A stretch of 64,000 bases of DNA, taken from the NCBI GenBank assembly GCA_947489585.1, contig CANLEE010000004.1:186001-250000 (forward strand). Reading direction: 5' to 3'. The translations under genes and the position numbers were made by a program. Under the pieces are notes generated by a model that saw nothing but the letters and a program-made list of their open reading frames with translations, had not been told where the DNA came from and searched no databases. This document shows positions 52,361 to 60,675 of the stretch, piece after piece. Numbering within the stretch: position 1 is the stretch's first letter; each line of letters begins with the position of its first letter. The DNA is from an uncultured Psychroserpens sp. Lineage in GTDB: Bacteria; Bacteroidota; Bacteroidia; Flavobacteriales; Flavobacteriaceae.

Positions 52361-54163
52361 CTAGTTTTTTATGATAACCTTTTTTGAAATCGCTTGATTG
52401 CTTTTTGTAGTAATCGTAGCAACATAAATACCATCACTCAACAATTTTGTAGAGTAGCGGTAGTCGGCATGATTTCCAACATTTTCTGCATTAATAACTC
52501 TTTTGCCTGAAGTATCAAATAAAGCTACAGACTTGAGATCTAATCCATTTGGATTTAAAATGGTTAACTCTGCATGTTTTGTATTTTGAAAGATATCAAA
52601 ATTTTGATCTGATATCGTTTCTGTACCTAAAGTCTCTGCTTCAAATGTGACTTCAAAACGATTATTATAAATACCAGCAGGAAGATTTATACTATAGTTT
52701 TGTGTTCTCAAATCTACATATACTTCTGCTTCAATGTCATGTAAATATATAGGTTGTGATGTGTCAAAATTTTGAACATCAAAAATACTAAACTCTAGAG
52801 GTTGCTGACTTTCAGCTTTAATTACTAAAGGAATTCTTTTTTCTATATCAAAGCTATGCGCTTGTATGACATAAGGATCTTCATTCTGAATCCACGACGC
52901 ATCTGTTTGCGCATCATCAGAAGCTGGAGCTTCCAAACCATAATCAAAACCATCTGTAGCAGTATCATGGAAATTTTGTAGCAGCTGTCTAGTGAAATCT
53001 TGATTAAAAATAACATTCAATCTAAATCGTTTAAAATCATCAGGAACTATATTAAGTCCGTGTTCATTATATTGAACCGTAGTTTCTTCAGTATTAGAAC
53101 CATCAGTTCTAAAGAAATAACTATTTCCGCTAGATTCTTTTTCAAAAACACGATGTGTATTCTTCACATAAACTAATGAACCTGCAGTTGTTGTTGGACT
53201 ACCTTCAACCATAAACCCTTGCCCGATAGGAATGTATCTTCTAGCAATTTTACTTCCGGTTGCTCCAGGAGGCGGTAATGGAATTGCATTTCCGAAGGCA
53301 TCATAACCAAAAAATGTTGCAGGAGTAAAAGATTCAACACCTCCTGATGAAATAGTATAGGTTGCATATCCACCTACATAATTTGCGGTGAAATGATCTG
53401 TAGGTTGTTGTTCCCAATAATAAAGAGCTCCAGTAGTGGTAGCACCATCATTATCAATATTTGTATTATCAGTATCGTGAATAAGTAATAAAGCGTCTAT
53501 TGCTGAAGGATACGGATTACCTATTAATGTAAATTGATTAGCAGCAATGCTATTGGTAATTGTCCCGTTATTTGCCTTTCCTCTAAAATCATAGAGTTGA
53601 CCTCCAGCTTCAATACCTTTCATAGTAAACCCAAGTCCAGGTGCTATAGCAGAGTTCTCGTCTAAATCTATCCATTCGGCATATTCATCAGACACAACAA
53701 AAGAGTAAAACCAGCGCCTTGGGATTTGTAAAGGAGAAGATATACCATCATGTCCAGATATAAATACGGCGTCTGTGCTTGTAATTAATCCAGTGGCATC
53801 ATCAATTAGTGTAGCTCTAGCATTTTCATTGCCAGAGGCTGCCGAATTATTTCCCACAGGCGAACACCAATAGTTATACGCATAAGTGTTTGCTGTCCCT
53901 GTTTGTTGAACACTGAGTTGTCCAATTCCAGTATTTCCGGTAGTACCTGACCCTTGAATAAGTTGGGCTTCATTTCGCAAATAGATACGACTTCCAGTTT
54001 CGGTTAAATTAATTTCGTCTGTAACAAAAAGAGGGGCTACACCACTAGTATCATTAAAGGCAGTGCCATCAACAAAAATGTAGGCATTGTTTCTTACAGT
54101 AAGTTGAGCATATACGTTAACGGTTAATACTAAGGCGATTAAGCAAAGGACACGATTTCTCAT
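52361..54163 (-). CDS. T9SS-exported secreted protein with C-terminal sorting domain
   Basis: A 600-residue protein. Signal peptide (to ~VNVYAQ), a long Thr/Asn/Gly-rich extracellular region with no recognisable enzyme motif (residues ~30-510), and a C-terminal type A T9SS domain: FDIFQNTKHAELTILNPNG, SVALFDTSGKRVI, and the end GIYVATITTKSNQAISKKVIIKN. Repeated beta-strand-type stretches (LLIHDTDNTNIDNDGATTTGALYYWEQQP) suggest a beta-rich surface protein, perhaps an adhesin. It ends just after the DUF2752 region. It is divergent from the small membrane protein gene at 54310. Confidence 0.85.
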   Translation of the reverse strand: MRNRVLCLIALVLTVNVYAQLTVRNNAYIFVDGTAFNDTSGVAPLFVTDEINLTETGSRIYLRNEAQLIQGSGTTGNTGIGQLSVQQTGTANTYAYNYWCSPVGNNSAASGNENARATLIDDATGLITSTDAVFISGHDGISSPLQIPRRWFYSFVVSDEYAEWIDLDENSAIAPGLGFTMKGIEAGGQLYDFRGKANNGTITNSIAANQFTLIGNPYPSAIDALLLIHDTDNTNIDNDGATTTGALYYWEQQPTDHFTANYVGGYATYTISSGGVESFTPATFFGYDAFGNAIPLPPPGATGSKIARRYIPIGQGFMVEGSPTTTAGSLVYVKNTHRVFEKESSGNSYFFRTDGSNTEETTVQYNEHGLNIVPDDFKRFRLNVIFNQDFTRQLLQNFHDTATDGFDYGLEAPASDDAQTDASWIQNEDPYVIQAHSFDIEKRIPLVIKAESQQPLEFSIFDVQNFDTSQPIYLHDIEAEVYVDLRTQNYSINLPAGIYNNRFEVTFEAETLGTETISDQNFDIFQNTKHAELTILNPNGLDLKSVALFDTSGKRVINAENVGNHADYRYSTKLLSDGIYVATITTKSNQAISKKVIIKN

Positions 54164-54252
54164 TTTTAAATGGATTAATAGTCATATTTTAAGTAAATAC
54201 GTAGGGAATACTCCAAATATAGGCAAAAAAATGTGTTTCGTTATATATTTGG

Positions 54253-54279
54253 ATTCGTAAAATTGTATTTTCGACGAAT
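54253..54279. promoter_or_regulatory. Hairpin in the divergent intergenic region before the Smr operon
   Basis: ATTCGTAAAAT (54253-54263) and ATTTTCGACGAAT (54267-54279) form an 11-pair stem with a 2-base bulge and a 3-base loop. It lies between the divergent T9SS gene and the 62-residue membrane protein gene. It may be a regulatory site; chance is possible. Confidence 0.35.
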
Positions 54280-54309
54280 ATTAAACTATTTTCGATAATA
54301 AATACACAT

Positions 54310-54498
54310 ATGCCTAGAATCATTAGTTATATTTTAATTGTAATTGGCGGATTAGTAGCTATTTATGCTCAAGCTGATGAGCAGCAGAATCAGTATATTT
54401 TAATAGCAGGGATTGCCGTTTTAATGTTTGGTATTTATAGCCTGTCTCGAAATATTCCGAGTAAAAAAGATAGAGAAGATAACGAAGACCAATTGTAA
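54310..54498 (+). CDS. Small two-helix membrane protein
   Basis: A 62-residue protein: MPRIISYILIVIGGLVAIYAQ (helix 1), QYILIAGIAVLMFGIYSLS (helix 2) and a charged tail RNIPSKKDREDNEDQL. No family is recognised. Its stop overlaps the Smr-protein ATG (TAATG), so the two are coupled. Confidence 0.75.
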   Translation: MPRIISYILIVIGGLVAIYAQADEQQNQYILIAGIAVLMFGIYSLSRNIPSKKDREDNEDQL

Positions 54499-55052
54499 TG
54501 CGGTTTAAACTAGGAGATAAGGTTTCTGTTTTAGATGATGATATTATTGGTATCGTTACTGAAATTTCTGATCAAACTTTAATTATTGAAACTGAAGACG
54601 GTTTTGATATGGAGTTTTCAATTTCCGAAGTCATACATGCAAAACCAATCAATTCAAGACTATTTGATACTACAGATTTGAAAACAGTTATTAGTGAAAA
54701 AGAGCAGTCTTATAAGCATAAATCGATTAAAGTAAAGCCTAAAGAGCGTAACCTTGCTGCAATGGAAGTAGATTTGCACATTCATCAAATCACAACGTCT
54801 AATAAACACATGAGTAATTTTGATATGCTCAATTTGCAATTAGATACTGCACGATATAAACTTGAATTTGCCATTAAAAAAAGGATTCAAAAAGTCGTAT
54901 TTATTCATGGAGTGGGTGAAGGTGTGCTTAAAACTGAATTAGATTATCTTTTTGGCCGATATGACAGCATTAAGTTTTACCCAGCTGACTACCAAAAATA
55001 TGGATTAGGTGCTACAGAGGTTTATATTTTTCAGAATGCGAAACCTAACTAG
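54498..55052 (+). CDS. Smr-domain protein (DUF2027-like N-domain)
   Basis: A 184-residue protein. Residues 1-~50 (FKLGDKVSVLDDDIIGIVTEISDQTLIIETEDGF) form a small beta domain that resembles the beginning of DUF2027/Smr proteins, and residues ~88-184 are an Smr domain: MEVDLHIHQITTSN, KRIQKVVFIHGVGEGVLKTELDYLF and YPADYQKYGLGATEVYIF. The conserved HGVGEGVL and DLHIH are the Smr nucleic-acid cleavage or binding sites (MutS2-like). Its ATG overlaps the upstream stop; its stop overlaps the convergent lipoprotein gene by 4 bases. Confidence 0.85.
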   Translation: MRFKLGDKVSVLDDDIIGIVTEISDQTLIIETEDGFDMEFSISEVIHAKPINSRLFDTTDLKTVISEKEQSYKHKSIKVKPKERNLAAMEVDLHIHQITTSNKHMSNFDMLNLQLDTARYKLEFAIKKRIQKVVFIHGVGEGVLKTELDYLFGRYDSIKFYPADYQKYGLGATEVYIFQNAKPN

Positions 55053-55966
55053 TTGAAAATTGGCTCAGCAACTCGAGAATCATTTGTTATACTAGTGTCA
55101 TTTAAAGTTCCAAAATCTAGGTTCTGTTGAACTAAGTTTGGAAGACTAAGATTTACAATTGAAATACTAATGGTATAGGTTAATTGGATATTGTGTTCTC
55201 TATACTCCGTAGCAGTAACGGTTGTTGCAACTGCTGGATTTAAATAATCAGCACCTACATTAGGATCAGTCACATCGTTTTGTGGATTGTTGTCTACATT
55301 TATGTTTTCTTCATCTCGTGTTGCTACGTTATCACCATCATCATCGTTATCTAAATAATCTGGAGTTCCATTGCCGTCAGTATCTTGCGCATTAACAAGG
55401 CCATCTTCTTCAGTATAGTTAACACCTTCAGCAGTAGTTAAAACGTTATCGCCATCATCATCGACATCTAAATAATTTGGAATACCATCTCCATCGGTAT
55501 CATCATCTTCTAAATCACCATTTCCATTAACATCTTCAAGTTCCGCGGGAATGCCATCATCATCATCTTCAACTAAGACAGTCATTAATGTTGCTGTTCC
55601 AGAGGAATCTTCTGCATCTGTGAGAATATCTATGGTAGCAGAAGGAACATCATTACAAAAGACTTCGTCGTCATCAGGTGCGCTAGAGTAGGTTCTATAA
55701 TTAAATGAATTACTATTAGAACTAAATTGAAATACTTCTTCATAGGTGTTATCCTCTCCAACGTTTAAAAAATCCTCAATTGAGCGACCAGCTAATTGTA
55801 TAGATATAGATTCAGGAGGACTGTCTTTTGTTTTGTGAAAAACGACATTTCCGCAGGTTTTAAAAGTATCTTCAAACTCTAGAGACACTTCAAACACATC
55901 ACCATCATCACAAGAAAGCGCTAAGAGACTTATTACACATATATATAGAAATTGTCGCATTGTCAT
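55049..55966 (-). CDS. Lipoprotein with thrombospondin-type-3-like Ca2+-binding repeats
   Basis: A 305-residue lipoprotein with lipobox SLLALSC (Cys19) and an acidic tether (DDGDVFEV). The N-half is beta-rich; residues ~133-230 hold repeated acidic loops: DDDDDGIPAELEDVNGNGD, DTDGDGIPNYLDVDDDGDN, DTDGNGTPDYLDNDDDGDN. These are DxDxDG-type Ca2+-binding loops as in thrombospondin-3 repeats. The C-end (LTYTISISIVNLSLPNLVQQNLDF) is strand-like. Expected at the cell surface, Ca2+-stabilised; function unknown. Two ATG (55966 and 55960) are possible starts. Confidence 0.82.
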   Translation of the reverse strand: MTMRQFLYICVISLLALSCDDGDVFEVSLEFEDTFKTCGNVVFHKTKDSPPESISIQLAGRSIEDFLNVGEDNTYEEVFQFSSNSNSFNYRTYSSAPDDDEVFCNDVPSATIDILTDAEDSSGTATLMTVLVEDDDDGIPAELEDVNGNGDLEDDDTDGDGIPNYLDVDDDGDNVLTTAEGVNYTEEDGLVNAQDTDGNGTPDYLDNDDDGDNVATRDEENINVDNNPQNDVTDPNVGADYLNPAVATTVTATEYREHNIQLTYTISISIVNLSLPNLVQQNLDFGTLNDTSITNDSRVAEPIFN

Positions 55967-56095
55967 AGAATTTAAAGCAAAAATAAAAGATTTGCTTATT
56001 TAACGTGTTGCTTTAACAAATTATTTTGAAGCCTAACTTTTTGAGTTTCAGAAACAGTAATAAAGTTGCATCTTTGCAGTATAATATTTAGCGAT

Positions 56096-57235
56096 ATGAA
56101 AACGGTTTATTTTGATAATGCAGCAACAACACCTATTCGTGACGAAGTGGTTGATCGCATGAGTGAAGTTATGAAGCAAAACTTTGGAAATGCCTCATCT
56201 ACACATGCTTATGGAAGGCAATCTAAATCGTTAATTGAATCTTCAAGAAAACGAATAGCGTCACATTTTAATGTGTCTGCTTCCGAAATTGTGTTTACAT
56301 CTGGTGGTACAGAAGCTGATAATTTAGTGCTAAGAAGTGCGGTTAGGGATTTAGAGGTTAAAGAAATAATTACCTCAAAAATTGAACATCATGCCATTTT
56401 GCATACGATAGATCAACTTGCAAACGAGTATGATATTACAATAAGTTATGTTGAATTAGGAGATAGAGGCGATGTTAATTTATCCCATTTAGAAACCTTG
56501 CTAAAAACAGAACGAAAACAATTGGTGTCTTTAATGCATATTAATAATGAAATTGGTAACAAATTAGATATCAAGAGAGTTGCTAATTTATGTAACATTC
56601 ACAACGCACTTTTTCATAGTGATACTGTGCAATCTGTCGGACATTATAAATTAGATCTACAAGATATTCCTATTGATTATTTAGCAGCTAGTGCTCATAA
56701 GTTTCATGGTCCTAAAGGTGTTGGCTTTGCTTTTCTCCGGAAAAATAGTGGATTAAAAGCATTAATTTTTGGAGGCGAGCAGGAGCGAGGCTTACGAGCT
56801 GGAACCGAGTCTATTCACAACATTGTTGGTATGGATGAAGCCTTGCACTTATCTTATGAAAACCTTGATGCTGAAAGCGCTTATATTCAAAGTATTAAAG
56901 ATTATTTTGTGCAACAACTCAAAGCAACTTTTTCTAGCATATTCTTTAATGGACAATGTGAAGATTCAGAAAATAGTACCTATACATTAGTGAATGTATG
57001 TTTGCCAATTGCACAAGAAAAGGCTGGGTTATTGCAATTTCAATTAGATTTAAAGGGGATTGCCTGTTCTAAAGGTAGTGCTTGCCAGAGTGGAAGCAAT
57101 CAAAGTTCACATGTACTTACTGAAATTTTAGATGATAAGCATTTGAAGCGACCTTCAGTGCGTTTTTCTTTTAGTCGTTATAATACTAAAGAAGAGGTAG
57201 ATTATGTAATTGAAGTCTTAAAAGAGTTTGTTTAA
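56096..57235 (+). CDS. Cysteine desulfurase (IscS/NifS-like)
   Basis: 379 residues from ATG 56096 (MKTVYFDNAATTPIRDEVVD); the longer reading from 56066 has a non-conserved start. TSGGTEADNLVLRSAV, SKIEHHAILHT, SLMHINNEIGNK, SDTVQSVGHY, SAHKFHGPKGVGF (Schiff-base Lys), ERGLRAGTES and SKGSACQSGS (catalytic Cys) are IscS-type signatures. It removes sulfur from cysteine for Fe-S clusters or thio-modifications. It is not next to iscU/suf genes here. Monocistronic, converging with the secreted protein gene at 57238 (2-base gap). Confidence 0.94.
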   Translation: MKTVYFDNAATTPIRDEVVDRMSEVMKQNFGNASSTHAYGRQSKSLIESSRKRIASHFNVSASEIVFTSGGTEADNLVLRSAVRDLEVKEIITSKIEHHAILHTIDQLANEYDITISYVELGDRGDVNLSHLETLLKTERKQLVSLMHINNEIGNKLDIKRVANLCNIHNALFHSDTVQSVGHYKLDLQDIPIDYLAASAHKFHGPKGVGFAFLRKNSGLKALIFGGEQERGLRAGTESIHNIVGMDEALHLSYENLDAESAYIQSIKDYFVQQLKATFSSIFFNGQCEDSENSTYTLVNVCLPIAQEKAGLLQFQLDLKGIACSKGSACQSGSNQSSHVLTEILDDKHLKRPSVRFSFSRYNTKEEVDYVIEVLKEFV

Positions 57236-57237
57236 GA

Positions 57238-58182
57238 TTAGTCTTCTGTTTTGATAAATTCGGCACAACGTTTTGTGAGTACAAAGGTCTTGCCATTAAA
57301 TTCAAATAGGCAACTACAAGATTGTACTTTTAACAACTTGTCTTCGTTTTTTAATTTATTATTTGAATGACCATCAGTCCAATAAGTTTGGTATTCTTCA
57401 TTGGAACAAAAACAATCTTCATTAAGATCATCGGTATCATAAAACACAGAAAGTGATTTGGAAGCTTTGTCAAAGAAGATTTTCTGATCGTAAAATCTAG
57501 AATCTATTGCATACTCAAAATCTAAAGCAACATCGTCTTTCTCGAAATGTACTAAAGTGACATAGTCAACGTAACAAGAGCCACAAGTTCGTACATTTCC
57601 CAAGAGTAAATAGTAAACCGTATTTGAAGCTGTAAAAGATCTAATATCATGATAGCCATTACCTTCAAAAACTGTAAGTTCTTCTGGCTCTCTTATACTC
57701 CAAACATCATGCACAGGAAACTCTATAAAATGAGTTCCATTTAAGAAATACATCCATGACATTCTAAATTGATAAGAGCCTCCTGATTTCCCATCCATTG
57801 AGAAATTATAAAGCCTGCTATCATCTGATTTAACTACACTCATGTTATCATGAAAAGCAGATTGAAAATCAAGTTTTGCAGCTTTTTTGTGAGTTAAAAC
57901 TTGTCTGAGTAATTCATCAATTTTGCTTTGAACAATCCCAATGGCATCAAAGGTTTCAAGAGAATCCGTTTTTTCTATCGCTTCTCCAAATTCTTTGACC
58001 ATATCCGCATCGGTGATTTTTAAAAATTTCGGTGTATAAGAATGTTCGCCATGTGATCGAAGTGAATCATAAACACTTAGATACATGTTTAATGCAGCAA
58101 CTGATTTTTTTAAGGATTTTGATTGTGCAGAAGCGGATAAGTTATAAGCCAATAAACAACTAATAAGTAAAACCCTTTTCAT
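57238..58182 (-). CDS. Secreted protein of unknown function downstream of a TonB receptor
   Basis: A 314-residue secreted protein: signal peptide (LLISCLLAYNLSASAQ). The mature part is alpha/beta with SGGSYQFRMSWMYFLNGTHFIEF in the middle and Cys-rich regions: NVRTCGSCYVDYVT, NEDCFCSNEEYQTYW, VQSCSCLFEFNGK and TKRCAEFIK. The even Cys number suggests disulfides or metal binding. I do not recognise the family. Its start abuts the stop of the TonB receptor gene, so they share an operon and it may be the partner of the receptor. Confidence 0.68.
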   Translation of the reverse strand: MKRVLLISCLLAYNLSASAQSKSLKKSVAALNMYLSVYDSLRSHGEHSYTPKFLKITDADMVKEFGEAIEKTDSLETFDAIGIVQSKIDELLRQVLTHKKAAKLDFQSAFHDNMSVVKSDDSRLYNFSMDGKSGGSYQFRMSWMYFLNGTHFIEFPVHDVWSIREPEELTVFEGNGYHDIRSFTASNTVYYLLLGNVRTCGSCYVDYVTLVHFEKDDVALDFEYAIDSRFYDQKIFFDKASKSLSVFYDTDDLNEDCFCSNEEYQTYWTDGHSNNKLKNEDKLLKVQSCSCLFEFNGKTFVLTKRCAEFIKTED

Positions 58183-60663
58183 CTAAAAACGTGTAGAGAC
58201 TCTAACATTGAATACGCGTGGCGTCAAAAAGTTAGGAATGGCAAATTGTCGTTTACTATAGACATCACGAACCCAAGTATTGGTAATCGTATTTTGAGCA
58301 TTAAACATATTGAAAATCTCTACACCAACAGAGAGTTCTTTAAATTTTTGCTTCCAACGAGACGTATAGGTTTTATTTGGATCAACTAGTACATAAGAAA
58401 TCCCTAAATCGGCACGTTTGTAATCACGCAGTCGCGTTTGAAAATCATAAGGATCTGCATAACTAGGCGAGCCACCAGGAACACCAGTATTATATACTAA
58501 ATTTAAATACATTTTTAAATCAGGAATGTTTGGTACATAATCTTGAAAGAGGACTCCAAATTTTAATCGTTGATCAGTTGGTCTGGCAATAAAACCACGA
58601 TCATCTATGTTTTCTTCGGTTTTTAAATATCCAAAACTAAACCAGCTTTCTGTACCAGGAACAAACTCACCATTAAGTCGCAAGTCAACACCATAAGCAT
58701 AAGCCTTGGCATTGTTTTTGGCTCTATAGCGAATTCTAACATTTTCTAAAGTATATGGGTTAACATCACTTAAGTTTTTATAATAAGCTTCGGAAACGAG
58801 CTTAAATGGACGATCCCAGAGTCTAAAGCTGTATTCATTTCCTAAGACAATATGAAATGATTTTTGTGCTTTTACATCAGGTTGTACAACACCAGAAGAA
58901 TCACGCAACTCGCGATAAAAAGGGGGTTGATAATAGACACCTCCAGCAATACGGAATAGCATATCTTTTTCCCAATCAGGTTTGATAGCAAATTGTGCTC
59001 TCGGACTAAACACTGTTTGCGTAGATGAAGAGACGCCATCTTGATTTGGAACATCGCTATTGACGGTCCAATTGTGAACTCTAACACCTGCATTGTAAAA
59101 TACTTCGGCGTTGTTTCCTAAAGTTGTGCGTTTGCTCCATTGCGCATAGGCTTGCAATCTATCGATTTGAACTGCATTAGTAGCTCTTACATTTTGAAAC
59201 GCAACCAAAGGACCTTCAAAAGGTTCGTAGGGTTGCTCGTTTGAAAAATCAAAAATTGGAGGTCTTACCGAAAATCCTGCACTATCAATCACTTCCCATT
59301 CTACTAATCGATCTCTTATATCTTCATGTGTATATTTTACAGACCATTCTAAGGTACTCTCTTCATCCAGTTTATAATCTCCTTTATGTTCTACATTAAA
59401 GATTAGTGCATCCAAATCATTTCTTGCATGCGTAAGTTGGGATCCAATACCTTCGGAAAATTCAACTTCTCCCAAGTTTTCATCTCCAATATTACTATTT
59501 ACTTCACCTAGTCTATACTGTGCTAAAATATCGAAGTATTCTTCTTCAGTAGTATGATATGCTGAAGCGATAAGTTTTAGAGTCAAATCATCATTTACAA
59601 AATAATTCCCTTTAAATGCTCCAAACGTAGTTAGGTATTGATCTTTTTCTTGCCCATCATAAAATACTAAAAGTGCTATGGGTTCATCTATAGTTCCAAA
59701 ATTGGTTTGTCTGTTTTTTGGTTTAAAGGTGTATTTGTTGAGTGAGATGTTTCCAAGGAAATTTAAATGAAATTTATCTGAAAACTTATATGTCAAATAG
59801 GTTTGAGCATCTGCAAATATAGGTCTAACATTAGATTCTGTTTCTAAAGAATTTAGTAGTAAACTATTGTCTCTATAGCGCAATCCAACAATTCCTGAAA
59901 ACTTAGAATCCTTACTAACGGTTTCTGCAGCAACGCTTCCTCCAAGCAAGCTTGCTTCAGCACGTATACCAAAGCGAACAGGATTGCGATAAGTGATATC
60001 TAAAACAGACGATAACTTATCACCATATTTGGCTTGAAATCCACCAGCAGAGAAATCGACATTTTGGACTAAATCTGTATTTACAAAACTTAAACCTTCT
60101 TGTTGTCCAGAGCGAATTAAAAACGGACGATATACTTCAATTTCATTAACGTAAACTAAGTTCTCATCAAAGTTTCCACCACGAACTGAATATTGTGTAC
60201 TTAATTCATTTGAAATATTGACACCAGGTAATGTTTTTAAAATATTTTCAACACCAGGTTGAGCACCCTTTATAGTTCTTAAGACTTCAGGAGTAATCGT
60301 TGTAACGCCATCTACTTTTTGTCTGGTATTTGTATTAATAACAACCGTTGCAATTTGCTCAATAGCAATACTCATTACAGGGTTGAATTCAATTTCTTGA
60401 CCATTTTTCAGATTAAACTTGGCTTCGACACGCTTATGTCCTATATGAGTAAAAACAATAATTACGTCTGTATCAGAAGGGATTTTAAGTATAAAAAAAC
60501 CATTCTCATTAGATGTCGTTCCGTTATTTCCAGCTTTTATGCTTACATCAGAAATAGGAAGTTGTTCATCATCTAAAATGACACCTCTAATGGTTGCGGT
60601 TTGTGATATTCCGAAGAAAGAAAAGCCTAATAGGGCAATAAGTAGTGTGATGTTTAGCTTCAA
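58183..60663 (-). CDS. TonB-dependent outer-membrane receptor
   Basis: An 826-residue receptor. Signal peptide (to ~GISQ), a CarboxypepD_reg-like domain (residues ~22-98: TATIRGVILDDEQLPISDVSIKAGNNGTTSNENGFFILKIP), a plug (~110-220: KGAQPGVENILKTLPGVNISNELSTQYSVRGGNFDENLVYVNEIEVYRPFLIRSG), and a beta-barrel ending in RVFNVRVSTRF with a C-terminal Phe as usual for outer-membrane insertion. No TonB-box motif is certain. There is no SusD partner next to it, so this is not a classic SusCD pair; the substrate is unknown. Translation starts at TTG (60663), the only start that keeps the signal peptide. Confidence 0.92.
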   Translation of the reverse strand: MKLNITLLIALLGFSFFGISQTATIRGVILDDEQLPISDVSIKAGNNGTTSNENGFFILKIPSDTDVIIVFTHIGHKRVEAKFNLKNGQEIEFNPVMSIAIEQIATVVINTNTRQKVDGVTTITPEVLRTIKGAQPGVENILKTLPGVNISNELSTQYSVRGGNFDENLVYVNEIEVYRPFLIRSGQQEGLSFVNTDLVQNVDFSAGGFQAKYGDKLSSVLDITYRNPVRFGIRAEASLLGGSVAAETVSKDSKFSGIVGLRYRDNSLLLNSLETESNVRPIFADAQTYLTYKFSDKFHLNFLGNISLNKYTFKPKNRQTNFGTIDEPIALLVFYDGQEKDQYLTTFGAFKGNYFVNDDLTLKLIASAYHTTEEEYFDILAQYRLGEVNSNIGDENLGEVEFSEGIGSQLTHARNDLDALIFNVEHKGDYKLDEESTLEWSVKYTHEDIRDRLVEWEVIDSAGFSVRPPIFDFSNEQPYEPFEGPLVAFQNVRATNAVQIDRLQAYAQWSKRTTLGNNAEVFYNAGVRVHNWTVNSDVPNQDGVSSSTQTVFSPRAQFAIKPDWEKDMLFRIAGGVYYQPPFYRELRDSSGVVQPDVKAQKSFHIVLGNEYSFRLWDRPFKLVSEAYYKNLSDVNPYTLENVRIRYRAKNNAKAYAYGVDLRLNGEFVPGTESWFSFGYLKTEENIDDRGFIARPTDQRLKFGVLFQDYVPNIPDLKMYLNLVYNTGVPGGSPSYADPYDFQTRLRDYKRADLGISYVLVDPNKTYTSRWKQKFKELSVGVEIFNMFNAQNTITNTWVRDVYSKRQFAIPNFLTPRVFNVRVSTRF

Positions 60664-60675
60664 AAGGTTGTTTTT

